Of a stretch of DNA of 64,000 nucleotides, positions 18,001 through 25,360 are shown piece by piece. Below the pieces are notes generated by a model that was not told the DNA's origin, made no database searches, and was given only the letters and a program-made list of their open reading frames with translations. A program made the translations under genes and the position numbers. Each line of letters opens with the position of its first letter. Position 1 is the stretch's first letter. Source of the stretch: Mycobacterium sp. 1164985.4 (GTDB lineage: Bacteria > Actinomycetota > Actinomycetes > Mycobacteriales > Mycobacteriaceae); assembly GCF_001668575.1 (NCBI RefSeq), contig NZ_LZMD01000111.1:124001-188000 (forward strand). The letters run 5' to 3'.

Positions 18001-18234
18001 ATGGCACCACAAAAGACACTGAAGATCACCCAGGTGCGCAGCACCATCGGTGCGCGCTGGAAGCAGCGGGAGAGCCTGCGGTCGCTGGGGCTGCATAAGA
18101 TCCGCCAGTCCGTCGTCCGCGAGGACAACGCGCAGACGCGCGGCCTGATCAAGACCGTGCATCACCTCGTCAAAGTTGAAGCAGTAGAGGCCGGCGATGA
18201 GCGCTCGCGCGAAGAGCGAAAGGCTAAAGCATGA
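18001..18234 (+). CDS. rpmD: 50S ribosomal protein L30 with repeat-derived tail
   Basis: 77 residues, about 12 longer than M. tuberculosis L30. Core LKITQVRSTIGARWKQRESLRSLGL and DNAQTRGLIKTVHHLVKVE is normal. The last 13 residues (GDERSREERKAKA) are encoded by copy C of the intergenic repeat, read in frame. ATG two bases after the rpsE stop; its TGA overlaps the rplO ATG by four bases. Confidence 0.96.
   Translation: MAPQKTLKITQVRSTIGARWKQRESLRSLGLHKIRQSVVREDNAQTRGLIKTVHHLVKVEAVEAGDERSREERKAKA
18196..18233 (+). repeat. Stop-to-start intergenic repeat, copy C (rpmD-rplO)
   Basis: GATGAGCGCTCGCGCGAAG, then AGCGAAAGGCTAAAGC, ending exactly at the rplO ATG. As in copy A, an AAAGG sits about six bases before the next start. 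Here it has been absorbed into the rpmD reading frame. Confidence 0.65.
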
Positions 18235-18674
18235 CACCCATCAAGCTCCATGACCTGAAGCCTGCACCCGGCTCGAAGACCGCCAAGACCCGCGTGGGTC
18301 GAGGTGAGGGTTCGAAGGGTAAGACCGCGGGTCGCGGTACCAAGGGCACCAAGGCCCGCAAGAACGTCCCCGCGACGTTCGAGGGCGGCCAGATGCCGAT
18401 CCACATGCGGCTGCCGAAGCTCAAGGGCTTCCGCAACCGCTTCCGTACCGAGTACGAGGTCGTCAACGTCGGCGACATCAACAAGCTGTTCCCGAAGGGC
18501 GGCGATGTCAGCGTGGACGAGCTGGTGGCCGCGGGTGCGGTGCGCAAGAACACGCTGGTCAAGGTGCTCGGTGACGGAAAGCTCACCGTGAAGGTGAACG
18601 TCACCGCGCACAAGTTCAGCGGCAGCGCACGCGAGAAGATCTCTGCGGCGGGCGGCTCGGCGACCGAGCTGTAA
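18231..18674 (+). CDS. rplO: 50S ribosomal protein L15
   Basis: 147 residues. MTPIKLHDLKPAPGSK and the glycine-rich GRGEGSKGKTAGRGTKGTKAR are diagnostic. Last gene of the spc operon here; secY lies 6.7 kb further on, with other genes between, as in M. tuberculosis. Confidence 0.98.
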   Translation: MTPIKLHDLKPAPGSKTAKTRVGRGEGSKGKTAGRGTKGTKARKNVPATFEGGQMPIHMRLPKLKGFRNRFRTEYEVVNVGDINKLFPKGGDVSVDELVAAGAVRKNTLVKVLGDGKLTVKVNVTAHKFSGSAREKISAAGGSATEL

Positions 18675-18689
18675 CAACTGTCGATCGGG

Positions 18690-18717
18690 AGCCCCTGCCG
18701 TCACGGCGGGGGCTTTC
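18690..18717 (+). terminator. Terminator after rplO
   Basis: Arms AGCCCCTGCCG and CGGCGGGGGCT form a perfect 11-base stem with a three-base loop, followed by TTTCG. It closes the spc operon. Confidence 0.8.
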
Positions 18718-18789
18718 GTGTTCGGGCGGGCGTAACGCCGTGCGCCGTCAACCGATATTGTGCGTAGGCGCGAACTCTCAGGAGCAGAC

Positions 18790-19143
18790 ATGACCCTCAT
18801 CCGCCGGCTCACCGTCGCCGCCGTGGCCGCCGGTCTCGCGTTGTCCGCAGGCACGGCGGCCGCCCATGCCCAGGATGAGAACGCAGCCGTGGACGCGAAG
18901 TTCGCCGATCAGGTCGCTGCGCTGAACATCCCGCTCGGCGAAACCGACCTGCCGACGTTGGGGCACGGGATCTGCGACATGCTCACTTCCGGTCTGGCTG
19001 GTACCGCCAACCCCGTTCCCGTCGTGCGCGGGGTGGTCAATCGCCTCGCGAGCACCGGCATGGACCGTGGACAGGCCGCCGGCCTGATGCGCGCAGCGGT
19101 CGCCGTCTATTGCCCGCAGCACGGCCGCTTCATGGGCCGCTGA
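18790..19143 (+). CDS. DUF732-type secreted protein
   Basis: 117 residues. ATG at 18790 after CAGGAGCAGAC. Signal peptide MTLIRRLTVAAVAAGLALSA with an Ala-rich cleavage region, then a small helical domain with two cysteines (GICDML and AVYCPQH) that probably form a disulfide. This matches the mycobacterial DUF732 family of small secreted proteins, whose function is unknown. It is transcribed towards the broken Gly/Cys-rich gene on the other strand. Confidence 0.85.
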   Translation: MTLIRRLTVAAVAAGLALSAGTAAAHAQDENAAVDAKFADQVAALNIPLGETDLPTLGHGICDMLTSGLAGTANPVPVVRGVVNRLASTGMDRGQAAGLMRAAVAVYCPQHGRFMGR

Positions 19144-19144
19144 T

Positions 19145-19432
19145 CTACTGCCGCCACTCGAAGCATCCGACACCGGGCACGCAGCCGCCGCCGCCGCCCC
19201 AGGGGCCGCCGTGACCGCAGACTCCGGCAGCGGTGCAGCCACCGCCGCCGTCCGGTCCGCCGTGGCCGCACGTACCGTCGGCGGCGCAGCCGCCCTAGTC
19301 GGGCCCCTGCGTGACGTAATTGGTCGGCGTGCCCGGGTAGCTCTGGGCGACCGCCATCGCTGCCGCGGCGATCGCCGTCGCGGCCGCGCCCGCCATCAGC
19401 AGCGGGGCGAGGGTTCTCAGTTTCGCGATCAT
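19145..19432 (-). pseudogene. Gly/Cys-rich secreted protein frame interrupted by an amber codon
   Basis: From ATG 19432 the frame gives a signal peptide (MIAKLRTLAPLLMAGAAATA and an Ala-rich stretch ending AVAQS), then YPGTPTNYVTQGPD, a TAG at 19295-19297 as codon 46, and then an open frame to a TAG at 19145. The part beyond the amber contains repeated units of the form GGC-x3-Gx-CGHGGPxG. Such periodic Cys/Gly repeats are unlikely by chance, so the original protein was probably 95 residues. It may now be a pseudogene, be expressed only as a 45-residue secreted peptide, or be read through. No adjacent gene explains its role. Confidence 0.55.
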
Positions 19433-19507
19433 GATCCCGGTTTACCACCAAGATCAATAAAACTTGAATCACCTAAGCGTCAGCGAACTTCCCGACGCGT
19501 TGGGCCG

Positions 19508-20434
19508 TCACCGCAGGTGCGGAATCACCGCTGCCGCCAGATGTTCCATCTGTTCGCGGTCCTCGGCAACGTTCTCCCCGACCGGGTTGAGCAAAAGCAT
19601 CTCGGCGCCTGCGTCAATGACCTCGCGCAGCCCTTGAACAACGTCGGCCGGGGGGCCCGAGACCGGCACGGTGTCGATGCCTGCCATGCCGCCGTAGATG
19701 CGGTGCAGGCCGGCCAACACTCGCTCCTCGGCGCGCGCAGGGTCGTCGTCGACGATCAGGTACACACGCTTGCCGATCGTAAAACCCGTTGCCTCTCTAT
19801 TCTGTTTCCTGAGCTCGCGGCGCACGGTCTGGACAGCTTCGGTGAACGCGGCCGTGGTGGACGACCCCGCCCCGAGGAACGCGTCACCGTGCCGCACCGC
19901 CCTGGCGATCGCGCGAGGGGCGTTGGCCCCGAACCAGATGGGCGGGTGCGGCCGCTGGACGGGCTTCGGTTGTACCGGTAACGCGTCGACGTCGCGAAAA
20001 CGCCCGCGGTACGTCACCTTCGGGTCGTCGGACCACGCCGCCTTCATCAGCTCGAGCCCCTCGGTGAAGGTGCGGACGAAGGTGGCGGGTTCGACCCCGA
20101 ACGCGGCGAACTTGCGCTTGCCCCCGCCCGGAGCCACACCGAGGTCGAGCCGGCCGTGGCTGAGGTGGTCGACGGCCGTGACCGCCGAAGCGAGCTGAAG
20201 CGGTTCATGCAGGGTGGTGACCAGGACGGCCACCCCGAGGCGGAGCCGCTCGGTGTGCCCCGCGGCCCAGGCCAGCATCTCCAGCGGCGCGAGCAGCGGT
20301 GACGGGCCGATCGTCTGCTCCAGCGTCCACGCACCGGTGAAGCCCAGTTCCTCGGCCCGGATCAAGTAGTCGCGAATACCCTCGGAGTCGAAGCCGGCCG
20401 CCACGCGCTGCGGAAGGGAGATGTCGAAGCGCAC
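19508..20434 (-). CDS. LLM class F420-dependent oxidoreductase
   Basis: 308 residues from a GTG at 20434 (MRFDISLPQRVAAGFD). Luciferase-like TIM-barrel family: TGAWTLEQTIGP, RLRLGVAVLVTTLHEPLQLA, LSHGRLDLGVAPGGG and RPHPPIWFGANAP are conserved. In mycobacteria these enzymes mostly use the deazaflavin F420. The substrate is unknown. It diverges from sppA with 52 bases between starts, so promoters must be compact. Confidence 0.88.
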   Translation of the reverse strand: MRFDISLPQRVAAGFDSEGIRDYLIRAEELGFTGAWTLEQTIGPSPLLAPLEMLAWAAGHTERLRLGVAVLVTTLHEPLQLASAVTAVDHLSHGRLDLGVAPGGGKRKFAAFGVEPATFVRTFTEGLELMKAAWSDDPKVTYRGRFRDVDALPVQPKPVQRPHPPIWFGANAPRAIARAVRHGDAFLGAGSSTTAAFTEAVQTVRRELRKQNREATGFTIGKRVYLIVDDDPARAEERVLAGLHRIYGGMAGIDTVPVSGPPADVVQGLREVIDAGAEMLLLNPVGENVAEDREQMEHLAAAVIPHLR

Positions 20435-20486
20435 GGCACCACGGTAGACGGGGTTCGCCGCGAGGCGGCGTCGGTACGCTCGAACC

Positions 20487-22280
20487 ATGCTCGCCTTCCT
20501 CCCCGGCATGCCCGGACTGCCCGGTCTGGCCGATCTACGCGCACTGGCCCGGCGCATCGACACCGCCCGCCACAACGGTGTCCCGAACGGGTGTGTGCTC
20601 GAACTCGATCTGACGTCCGTGCCGAACGAGACCGGCGGCTTTGATCCGCTCGCGTTGATCTCCGGGGCGGGCAAGCCGCTACTGCTGGGTGAGGCCGTCG
20701 CCGCGATCCACCGCGCGGCGGACGACAACCGGGTCGCCGGGTTGGTCGCGCGGGTGCAGCTGCCGGCCGCGTCGCCGGGCCCGGTACAGGAACTGCGGTC
20801 GGCGATCTCCGCGTTCAGCGACGTCAAACCGTCACTGGCGTGGGCCGAAACCTATCCGGGCACCCTGTCGTACTACCTGGCGTCGGCGTTCCGCGAGGTC
20901 TGGATGCAGCCGGCGGGCACCGTCGGCCTGGTGGGATTCGCGACGAATGCGATGTTCCTCCGCGGCGCGCTCGACAAGATCGGTGTCGAGGCGCAGTTCA
21001 TCGCGCGTGGCGAATACAAGTCCGCCACAAATCGTTTCACTGAGGACAAATACACCAAAGCTGACCGGGAGGCGCTGAGCCGCGTCCTTGCCAGCTTTCA
21101 GAACCAGGTGTGGCGGGCGGTCTCGGAGTCGCGTCACCTAACCCTCACTGAAGTCGACGCCCTCGCCGACAAGGCGCCGCTGCTTCGTGACGACGCCCTG
21201 GCGGGCGGGCTGATCGACCGCGTCGGTTTCCGCGACGAGGCTTACGCTCGACTCGCCGAATTGGTTGGGGCGCCGGACTTCACGCCCGGGGCGGATGCGG
21301 ACGCCGATGACGCGCCGCCGCGGCTGTTCCTGTCGCGGTATGCCCGCGGTACCGCTTCACGACCCGTGCCGTCGATACCGGGGCGTAAGTCCAAGCCAGT
21401 CATCGCCGTGGTCACGGTCCATGGCGCAATCGTCAGTGGCCATGGCGCGCCCCAGTTGGTGCCGTTCGGCAGAGGAAATATCGGAGCCGACACCATCTCG
21501 GCCGCACTGCGTAAGGCAGCCGCCGATGACGACGTGTCTGCCGTCGTGCTGCGGGTTGACAGCCCAGGCGGCACCCTGACTGCCTCGGAAAGCATTTGGC
21601 GGGAAGTCATCAGAGTCCGGGACGGTGGCAAGCCTGTTGTGGCGTCGATGGGCGCGGAAGCCGCATCGGGCGGCTATTACGTGTCGATGTGTGCGGACCT
21701 CATCATTGCGAACCCCGGCACTATTACCGGCTCCATCGGTGTTTTCACCGGTAAGCTCATCGCCCGGGGGCTCAAAGAACGCCTTGGTCTAGGTACCGAC
21801 GCGGTACGCACGAATGCTAATGCAGACGCGTGGTCCATCGACCAACCGTTCACAGAGGAACAACGCGCGCGCGTCGAGGGTGAGGCCGACCTGGCCTACG
21901 CTGACTTCATTGAACGAGTCGCCGCCGGCCGCAATATGTCCGCGAAGGCCGTCGATGCGGTCGCCCGGGGTAGGGTATGGACCGGCGCCGATGCACTGGA
22001 GCACGGCCTGGTCGACGAACTCGGCGGGCTGCGGACGGCGATTGATCGGGCCAAGGCGCTCGCCGGGATAAATAGCGACGAGGACGTTCGCGTCGTCAAC
22101 TACCCCGAAGCTTCCCTGATCGACATGTTCCGACCCAAATCATCCTCGAGGCCGGCAGCCGCGTCGTTGTCGCATGCAGTGGCGGCTCTGCTGAGCCGAT
22201 CTGCTGCAGAAATTCTCGATGAGACGCACCAGTCGTTGACTGGTGCGAAGGCGCTCTGGCTCGGAGACCACCGGTTCTAG
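20487..22280 (+). CDS. sppA: Signal peptide peptidase SppA (67K type)
   Basis: 597 residues; two tandem ClpP/crotonase-like halves, as in long SppA. The catalytic Ser lies in AASGGYYVSMCAD of the second half and the general-base Lys in GEYKSATNRF of the first. It degrades cleaved signal peptides in the membrane. No clear N-terminal anchor is seen. Position between rplO and the methyltransferases matches Rv0724. Codon use changes in the second half (roughly 21.4-22.28 kb: more ATT, AAT, GTT, one ATA), and the final codons ALWLGDHRF are echoed just downstream, suggesting the 3' part was replaced by recombination. Confidence 0.9.
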   Translation: MLAFLPGMPGLPGLADLRALARRIDTARHNGVPNGCVLELDLTSVPNETGGFDPLALISGAGKPLLLGEAVAAIHRAADDNRVAGLVARVQLPAASPGPVQELRSAISAFSDVKPSLAWAETYPGTLSYYLASAFREVWMQPAGTVGLVGFATNAMFLRGALDKIGVEAQFIARGEYKSATNRFTEDKYTKADREALSRVLASFQNQVWRAVSESRHLTLTEVDALADKAPLLRDDALAGGLIDRVGFRDEAYARLAELVGAPDFTPGADADADDAPPRLFLSRYARGTASRPVPSIPGRKSKPVIAVVTVHGAIVSGHGAPQLVPFGRGNIGADTISAALRKAAADDDVSAVVLRVDSPGGTLTASESIWREVIRVRDGGKPVVASMGAEAASGGYYVSMCADLIIANPGTITGSIGVFTGKLIARGLKERLGLGTDAVRTNANADAWSIDQPFTEEQRARVEGEADLAYADFIERVAAGRNMSAKAVDAVARGRVWTGADALEHGLVDELGGLRTAIDRAKALAGINSDEDVRVVNYPEASLIDMFRPKSSSRPAAASLSHAVAALLSRSAAEILDETHQSLTGAKALWLGDHRF

Positions 22281-22327
22281 GTTCACCGGGCTCGGCGCGT
22301 TGTGGCTGGGCGAGCACCGGTTCTGGG
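22281..22327 (+). pseudogene. Remnant of a second sppA 3' end
   Basis: Immediately after the sppA stop, bases 22294-22325 encode a near copy of its tail: ALWLGEHRFW against ALWLGDHRF. At the DNA level it differs at several third positions and is GC-richer, like the native genome. It reads as the leftover original end of sppA. Confidence 0.5.
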
Positions 22328-23227
22328 TCAGCGCTTGATCGCCGACAGGTAGGTCATGTCGGTGAACAGGCCGATCGTGCTGTTCTCGTCGAACGTGAAT
22401 CCGTTGGCGGCGTATGCATCTGGCATCTTCTGCGTCGTGACGTCCCAGCCGCGGTTGGTGAGATACTCGACGACGTCGTTGCGCTCGCCGTGATAGATGA
22501 GCTCACCCATCTCGATGTTCTGCCCGTATGCCTGCAATCGCTCGGCGATCTCGCGCGAGCGCTCGTCGGCGAACATGCTGACGTCGGGGATGTGCTCGGT
22601 CGCGAGCCGACTACCGGGCGCGCTCAGCTCGTGGATCCGGTCGAACAACAGATCCTGCGCCTCGGGTGGCAGGTAGATCAGCAGCCCCTCGGCGCTCCAC
22701 GCCGCCGGCTTCGTCGGGTCGAAGCCGTTGTCCAGCAGGGATTTCGGCCAATCCTCGCGCAGATCGATCGCGATGGCCCGCCGGTCCGTCGTCGGCTCGG
22801 CTCCCAGCGCCGCGAGCGTATTGCTCTTGAAGGCGATGACGTCGGGCTGATCGAGTTCGAAGACGATGGTGCCAGTCGGCCACGGCAGCCGGTAGGCGCG
22901 GGCGTCGAGCCCAGAAGCCAGGATCACCGCCTGGCGGACACCCGCGTCGACGGCGTCGGTGAACATGCGGTCGAAATGGCGGGTGCGCACGCTCATGCCC
23001 TCGGCGGCCCGGCGCGTATTGAATCGAGGGTCGACAGCTTCGAGCGATATCTCGCCGTCGAGCGCGCGCACGAAGAAATCGAGCCCGACCGCGCGCACCA
23101 GAGGTTCGGCGTACGGGTCGTCGATCAGGCCTTCGCGGTGGCTCAACACGCGTTGTGCGGCGACCATCGTTGCGGTCGAGCCGACGCTGGATGCCAGGTC
23201 CCAGGTGTCGTTGTCGCTGCGTGCCAT
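22328..23227 (-). CDS. SAM-dependent methyltransferase (TIGR00027-type), paralogue 3
   Basis: 299 residues. Family marks: NDTWDLASSVGSTATMVAA at the start, DDPYAEPLVRAVGLDFF, the SAM-binding segment AVILASGLDARAYRLPWP, the acidic strand end FELDQPDVIAFK, and WSAEGLLIYLPPEAQD. The family is related to leucine carboxyl methyltransferases and is greatly expanded in mycobacteria; substrates are mostly unknown. Last of three tandem paralogues on this strand, nine bases after the previous one. Orthologous position to Rv0725c-Rv0726c. Confidence 0.92.
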   Translation of the reverse strand: MARSDNDTWDLASSVGSTATMVAAQRVLSHREGLIDDPYAEPLVRAVGLDFFVRALDGEISLEAVDPRFNTRRAAEGMSVRTRHFDRMFTDAVDAGVRQAVILASGLDARAYRLPWPTGTIVFELDQPDVIAFKSNTLAALGAEPTTDRRAIAIDLREDWPKSLLDNGFDPTKPAAWSAEGLLIYLPPEAQDLLFDRIHELSAPGSRLATEHIPDVSMFADERSREIAERLQAYGQNIEMGELIYHGERNDVVEYLTNRGWDVTTQKMPDAYAANGFTFDENSTIGLFTDMTYLSAIKR

Positions 23228-23236
23228 TCGTGCTCC

Positions 23237-24139
23237 TCAGTCTCGGGTCGCGATGATCGCGAGCGAATCCCGCATCGGCGCAAGCAGATCGGTATCGGGA
23301 AAGGCGCGGCCGTAGTCGGCGAACACCTGGGGCCGGTTTCTCGCAGAAACCTGCCATCCGTGTTCGGTGAGATATTCGCCGACGTGACGGCGCTCGCCCG
23401 CATAGAACAGGTGCGAGATGTCGAGGTGCGCACCGTTGTCGCCCCACTGCTTGCTGATCGCCTTGCTGCGTTCGCCGATCGTCGCCGCGGCGTCGGGATG
23501 GTATTCGGTGGCCAGCCTGCTGCCCGGTGCGCTCAGCGCCCCGATGTCGTCGAACAGTCGGTCCTGGGCCTCGGGTGGCAGGTAGACGAGCAGCCCCTCG
23601 GCGCTCCACGCTGTGGGCTGTGCCGGATCGAAACCGCTGTCCCGCAGTGCTTTCGGCCAGTCGTCCCGCAAGTCGACACCGACGGTGCGCAGCTCGGCCG
23701 ACGGCCTGGCACCCAGTGACGACATCGTCGAAGCCTTGAACTCGATCACCTGAGGCTGGTCGATCTCGTAAACGACGGTCCCCTGTGGCCACGGCAACCG
23801 GTAGGACCGCGAGTCCAGACCGGACGCCAGGATCACCGCCTGCCGGATGCCCGTGCTCGTCGCGTGTACGAAGAAGTCGTCGAAGAACCGCGTGCGCACC
23901 GCGATCATCTTCGCCATGAAGTCCGCTCCGGCGCCGTCGATGTCGTTGCCGTCGATGCCGCCGTCGACCAGGCTCGTGAAGAAGTCGATGCCGACCGCGC
24001 GCACCAGGGGAGCGGCGTACGGGTCGTCGAACAGCGGATCCTCGTCGCGGCTGGCGATCGCGCGGGCGGCCGCGACCATCGTGGCCGTGGTGCCCACGCT
24101 CGACGCCAGATCCCAGCTGTCCGAATCCGTCCGGCTCAT
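23237..24139 (-). CDS. SAM-dependent methyltransferase (TIGR00027-type), paralogue 2
   Basis: 300 residues. Same motifs as its neighbours: DSWDLASSVGTTATMVAAA, AVILASGLDSRSYRLPWPQG, YEIDQPQVIEFK and WSAEGLLVYLPPEAQDRL. Its ATG overlaps the stop of the upstream paralogue by four bases (ATGA), so the three genes form one translationally coupled operon running from 25095 to 22328. Confidence 0.92.
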   Translation of the reverse strand: MSRTDSDSWDLASSVGTTATMVAAARAIASRDEDPLFDDPYAAPLVRAVGIDFFTSLVDGGIDGNDIDGAGADFMAKMIAVRTRFFDDFFVHATSTGIRQAVILASGLDSRSYRLPWPQGTVVYEIDQPQVIEFKASTMSSLGARPSAELRTVGVDLRDDWPKALRDSGFDPAQPTAWSAEGLLVYLPPEAQDRLFDDIGALSAPGSRLATEYHPDAAATIGERSKAISKQWGDNGAHLDISHLFYAGERRHVGEYLTEHGWQVSARNRPQVFADYGRAFPDTDLLAPMRDSLAIIATRD

Positions 24140-25095
24140 CCCTCGAGTATCCCCGTGACGTATTGCAGCTCGCCGAACCTGACCTCGTCGTCGTCGGGCA
24201 GCTGCGGCAGACCGCTTTCGGCCAGGAGCTCACCGACCGTGCGCCGCGTCAGGCGCCAGCCCCGCTCCTCGAGATAGGCGCCTGCCTCGTTGCGGTCGCC
24301 GAGGTAGATCAGATCGGCGAAGTCGAGTTCGAATCCGTGGTCGCGCCACCGCTGTGCCGACTCCTGCATCCGCGCCAACACCCTCTCGCGGTCGGCCGGG
24401 TCCGTGCTCGACGGGCCGCTCTCGACCGCCACCCGGCTGCCGGGTGCGCTCAGCTCGGAGATCGTGTCGAGCAGCTTGTCCTGCGCCTCCGGCGGCAGGT
24501 AACCCAGCAGCCCCTCGGCGCTCCAGGCCGTCGGCAGGGCCGGATCGAAACCGGCCGCTTTCAGCGCCTCCGGCCAGTCGAACCGCAGGTCGCTGGCCAC
24601 GGCACGGCGCAGCGCGGTCGGCTCGGCGCCGAAGTCGGCCAGCGTCCGGCTCTTGAACGCGATGACCTCCGGCTGGTCGATCTCGTAGACCGTCGTCCCG
24701 GCCGGCCAGGCCAACCGGTACGCCCGCGCGTCCAGACCCGACGCCAGGATCACCGCCTGTCGGATGCCCGCCTCGCCCGCTCCCGTTGAATCGCCACCTC
24801 CGGTGGCGGCGAGGAAGAACTCGTCGAAGAACTTGGTGCGCACGGCCATGTTGTCGGTCATCCGCGCCATACCGACCGCCGCATTGTCCGTGTCGAGGTC
24901 CTCGATCTTGAGCTCGCCGCTGGCGAGGCGCGTGAAGAAGTCGACACCGACGGCGCGCACCAGCGGTTCGGCGTAGGGGTCGGAGATCAGCGGGTCGTCG
25001 CCGGTGCTGGCGATCGCCCGCGCGGCCGCGACCATCGTCGCGGTGGCGCCGACGCTCGATGCGAGGTCCCAGGTGTCGTTGTCGGTACGTGCCAT
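24136..25095 (-). CDS. SAM-dependent methyltransferase (TIGR00027-type), paralogue 1
   Basis: 319 residues, the longest of the three because of an inserted Gly/Asp-rich loop (ATGGGDSTGAGEAG, about residues 98-111) just before the SAM-binding strand AVILASGLDARAYRLAWPAG. Otherwise the same family motifs. First gene of the methyltransferase operon. An AT-rich inverted repeat lies 15-36 bases upstream. Confidence 0.92.
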   Translation of the reverse strand: MARTDNDTWDLASSVGATATMVAAARAIASTGDDPLISDPYAEPLVRAVGVDFFTRLASGELKIEDLDTDNAAVGMARMTDNMAVRTKFFDEFFLAATGGGDSTGAGEAGIRQAVILASGLDARAYRLAWPAGTTVYEIDQPEVIAFKSRTLADFGAEPTALRRAVASDLRFDWPEALKAAGFDPALPTAWSAEGLLGYLPPEAQDKLLDTISELSAPGSRVAVESGPSSTDPADRERVLARMQESAQRWRDHGFELDFADLIYLGDRNEAGAYLEERGWRLTRRTVGELLAESGLPQLPDDDEVRFGELQYVTGILEG

Positions 25096-25109
25096 CTATC
25101 GCTCCTGAC

Positions 25110-25131
25110 GTTATTAATTAGTGGATATAAC
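25110..25131. promoter_or_regulatory. AT-rich inverted repeat upstream of the methyltransferase operon
   Basis: GTTAT (25110-25114) and ATAAC (25127-25131) flank a 12-base AT-rich core containing TTAATTA. This is a marked drop in GC in an otherwise GC-rich region and is placed where a repressor or promoter for the minus-strand operon would act. Confidence 0.45.
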
Positions 25132-25360
25132 GAGATTGGGTCCACGGTATGTTCCCGGGCTGAGAAAACGCTGTGAGGACGGGACGATCAGCGGGATGCG
25201 GGCCAACGGGGTCCCAACTGTTACTCTCGTAGACTGTTTGACGGGTGACTCCGCAGGCTGCGCGCTTGACGGGGGTCCGCACACGACTTAACCAAGACGC
25301 TGGTCGAATCCAGCCCCATCCGCACGCCGCGATCAACAGGCCGGCTGCGCAGGAGGAAGA
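25132..25360 (+). other. Upstream region of secY
   Basis: No gene seen. Two TTGACG boxes occur at 25238 and 25266 in a similar TTGACGGG context. The second, with TAACCA 17 bases on, is a weak promoter candidate. The TTGG-N17 layout found before rpsJ, rplN and infA is not evident here. Confidence 0.4.

Noticed and set aside
22611..24233. 540-codon frame overlapping two methyltransferases
   Set aside because: Same strand, other frame, Arg/Gly-rich; the methyltransferase frames carry all the family motifs.
25238..25294. Two TTGACGGG boxes before secY as operator repeats
   Set aside because: They are direct, not inverted, 28 bases apart, and lack conserved flanks; listed only as weak promoter candidates.
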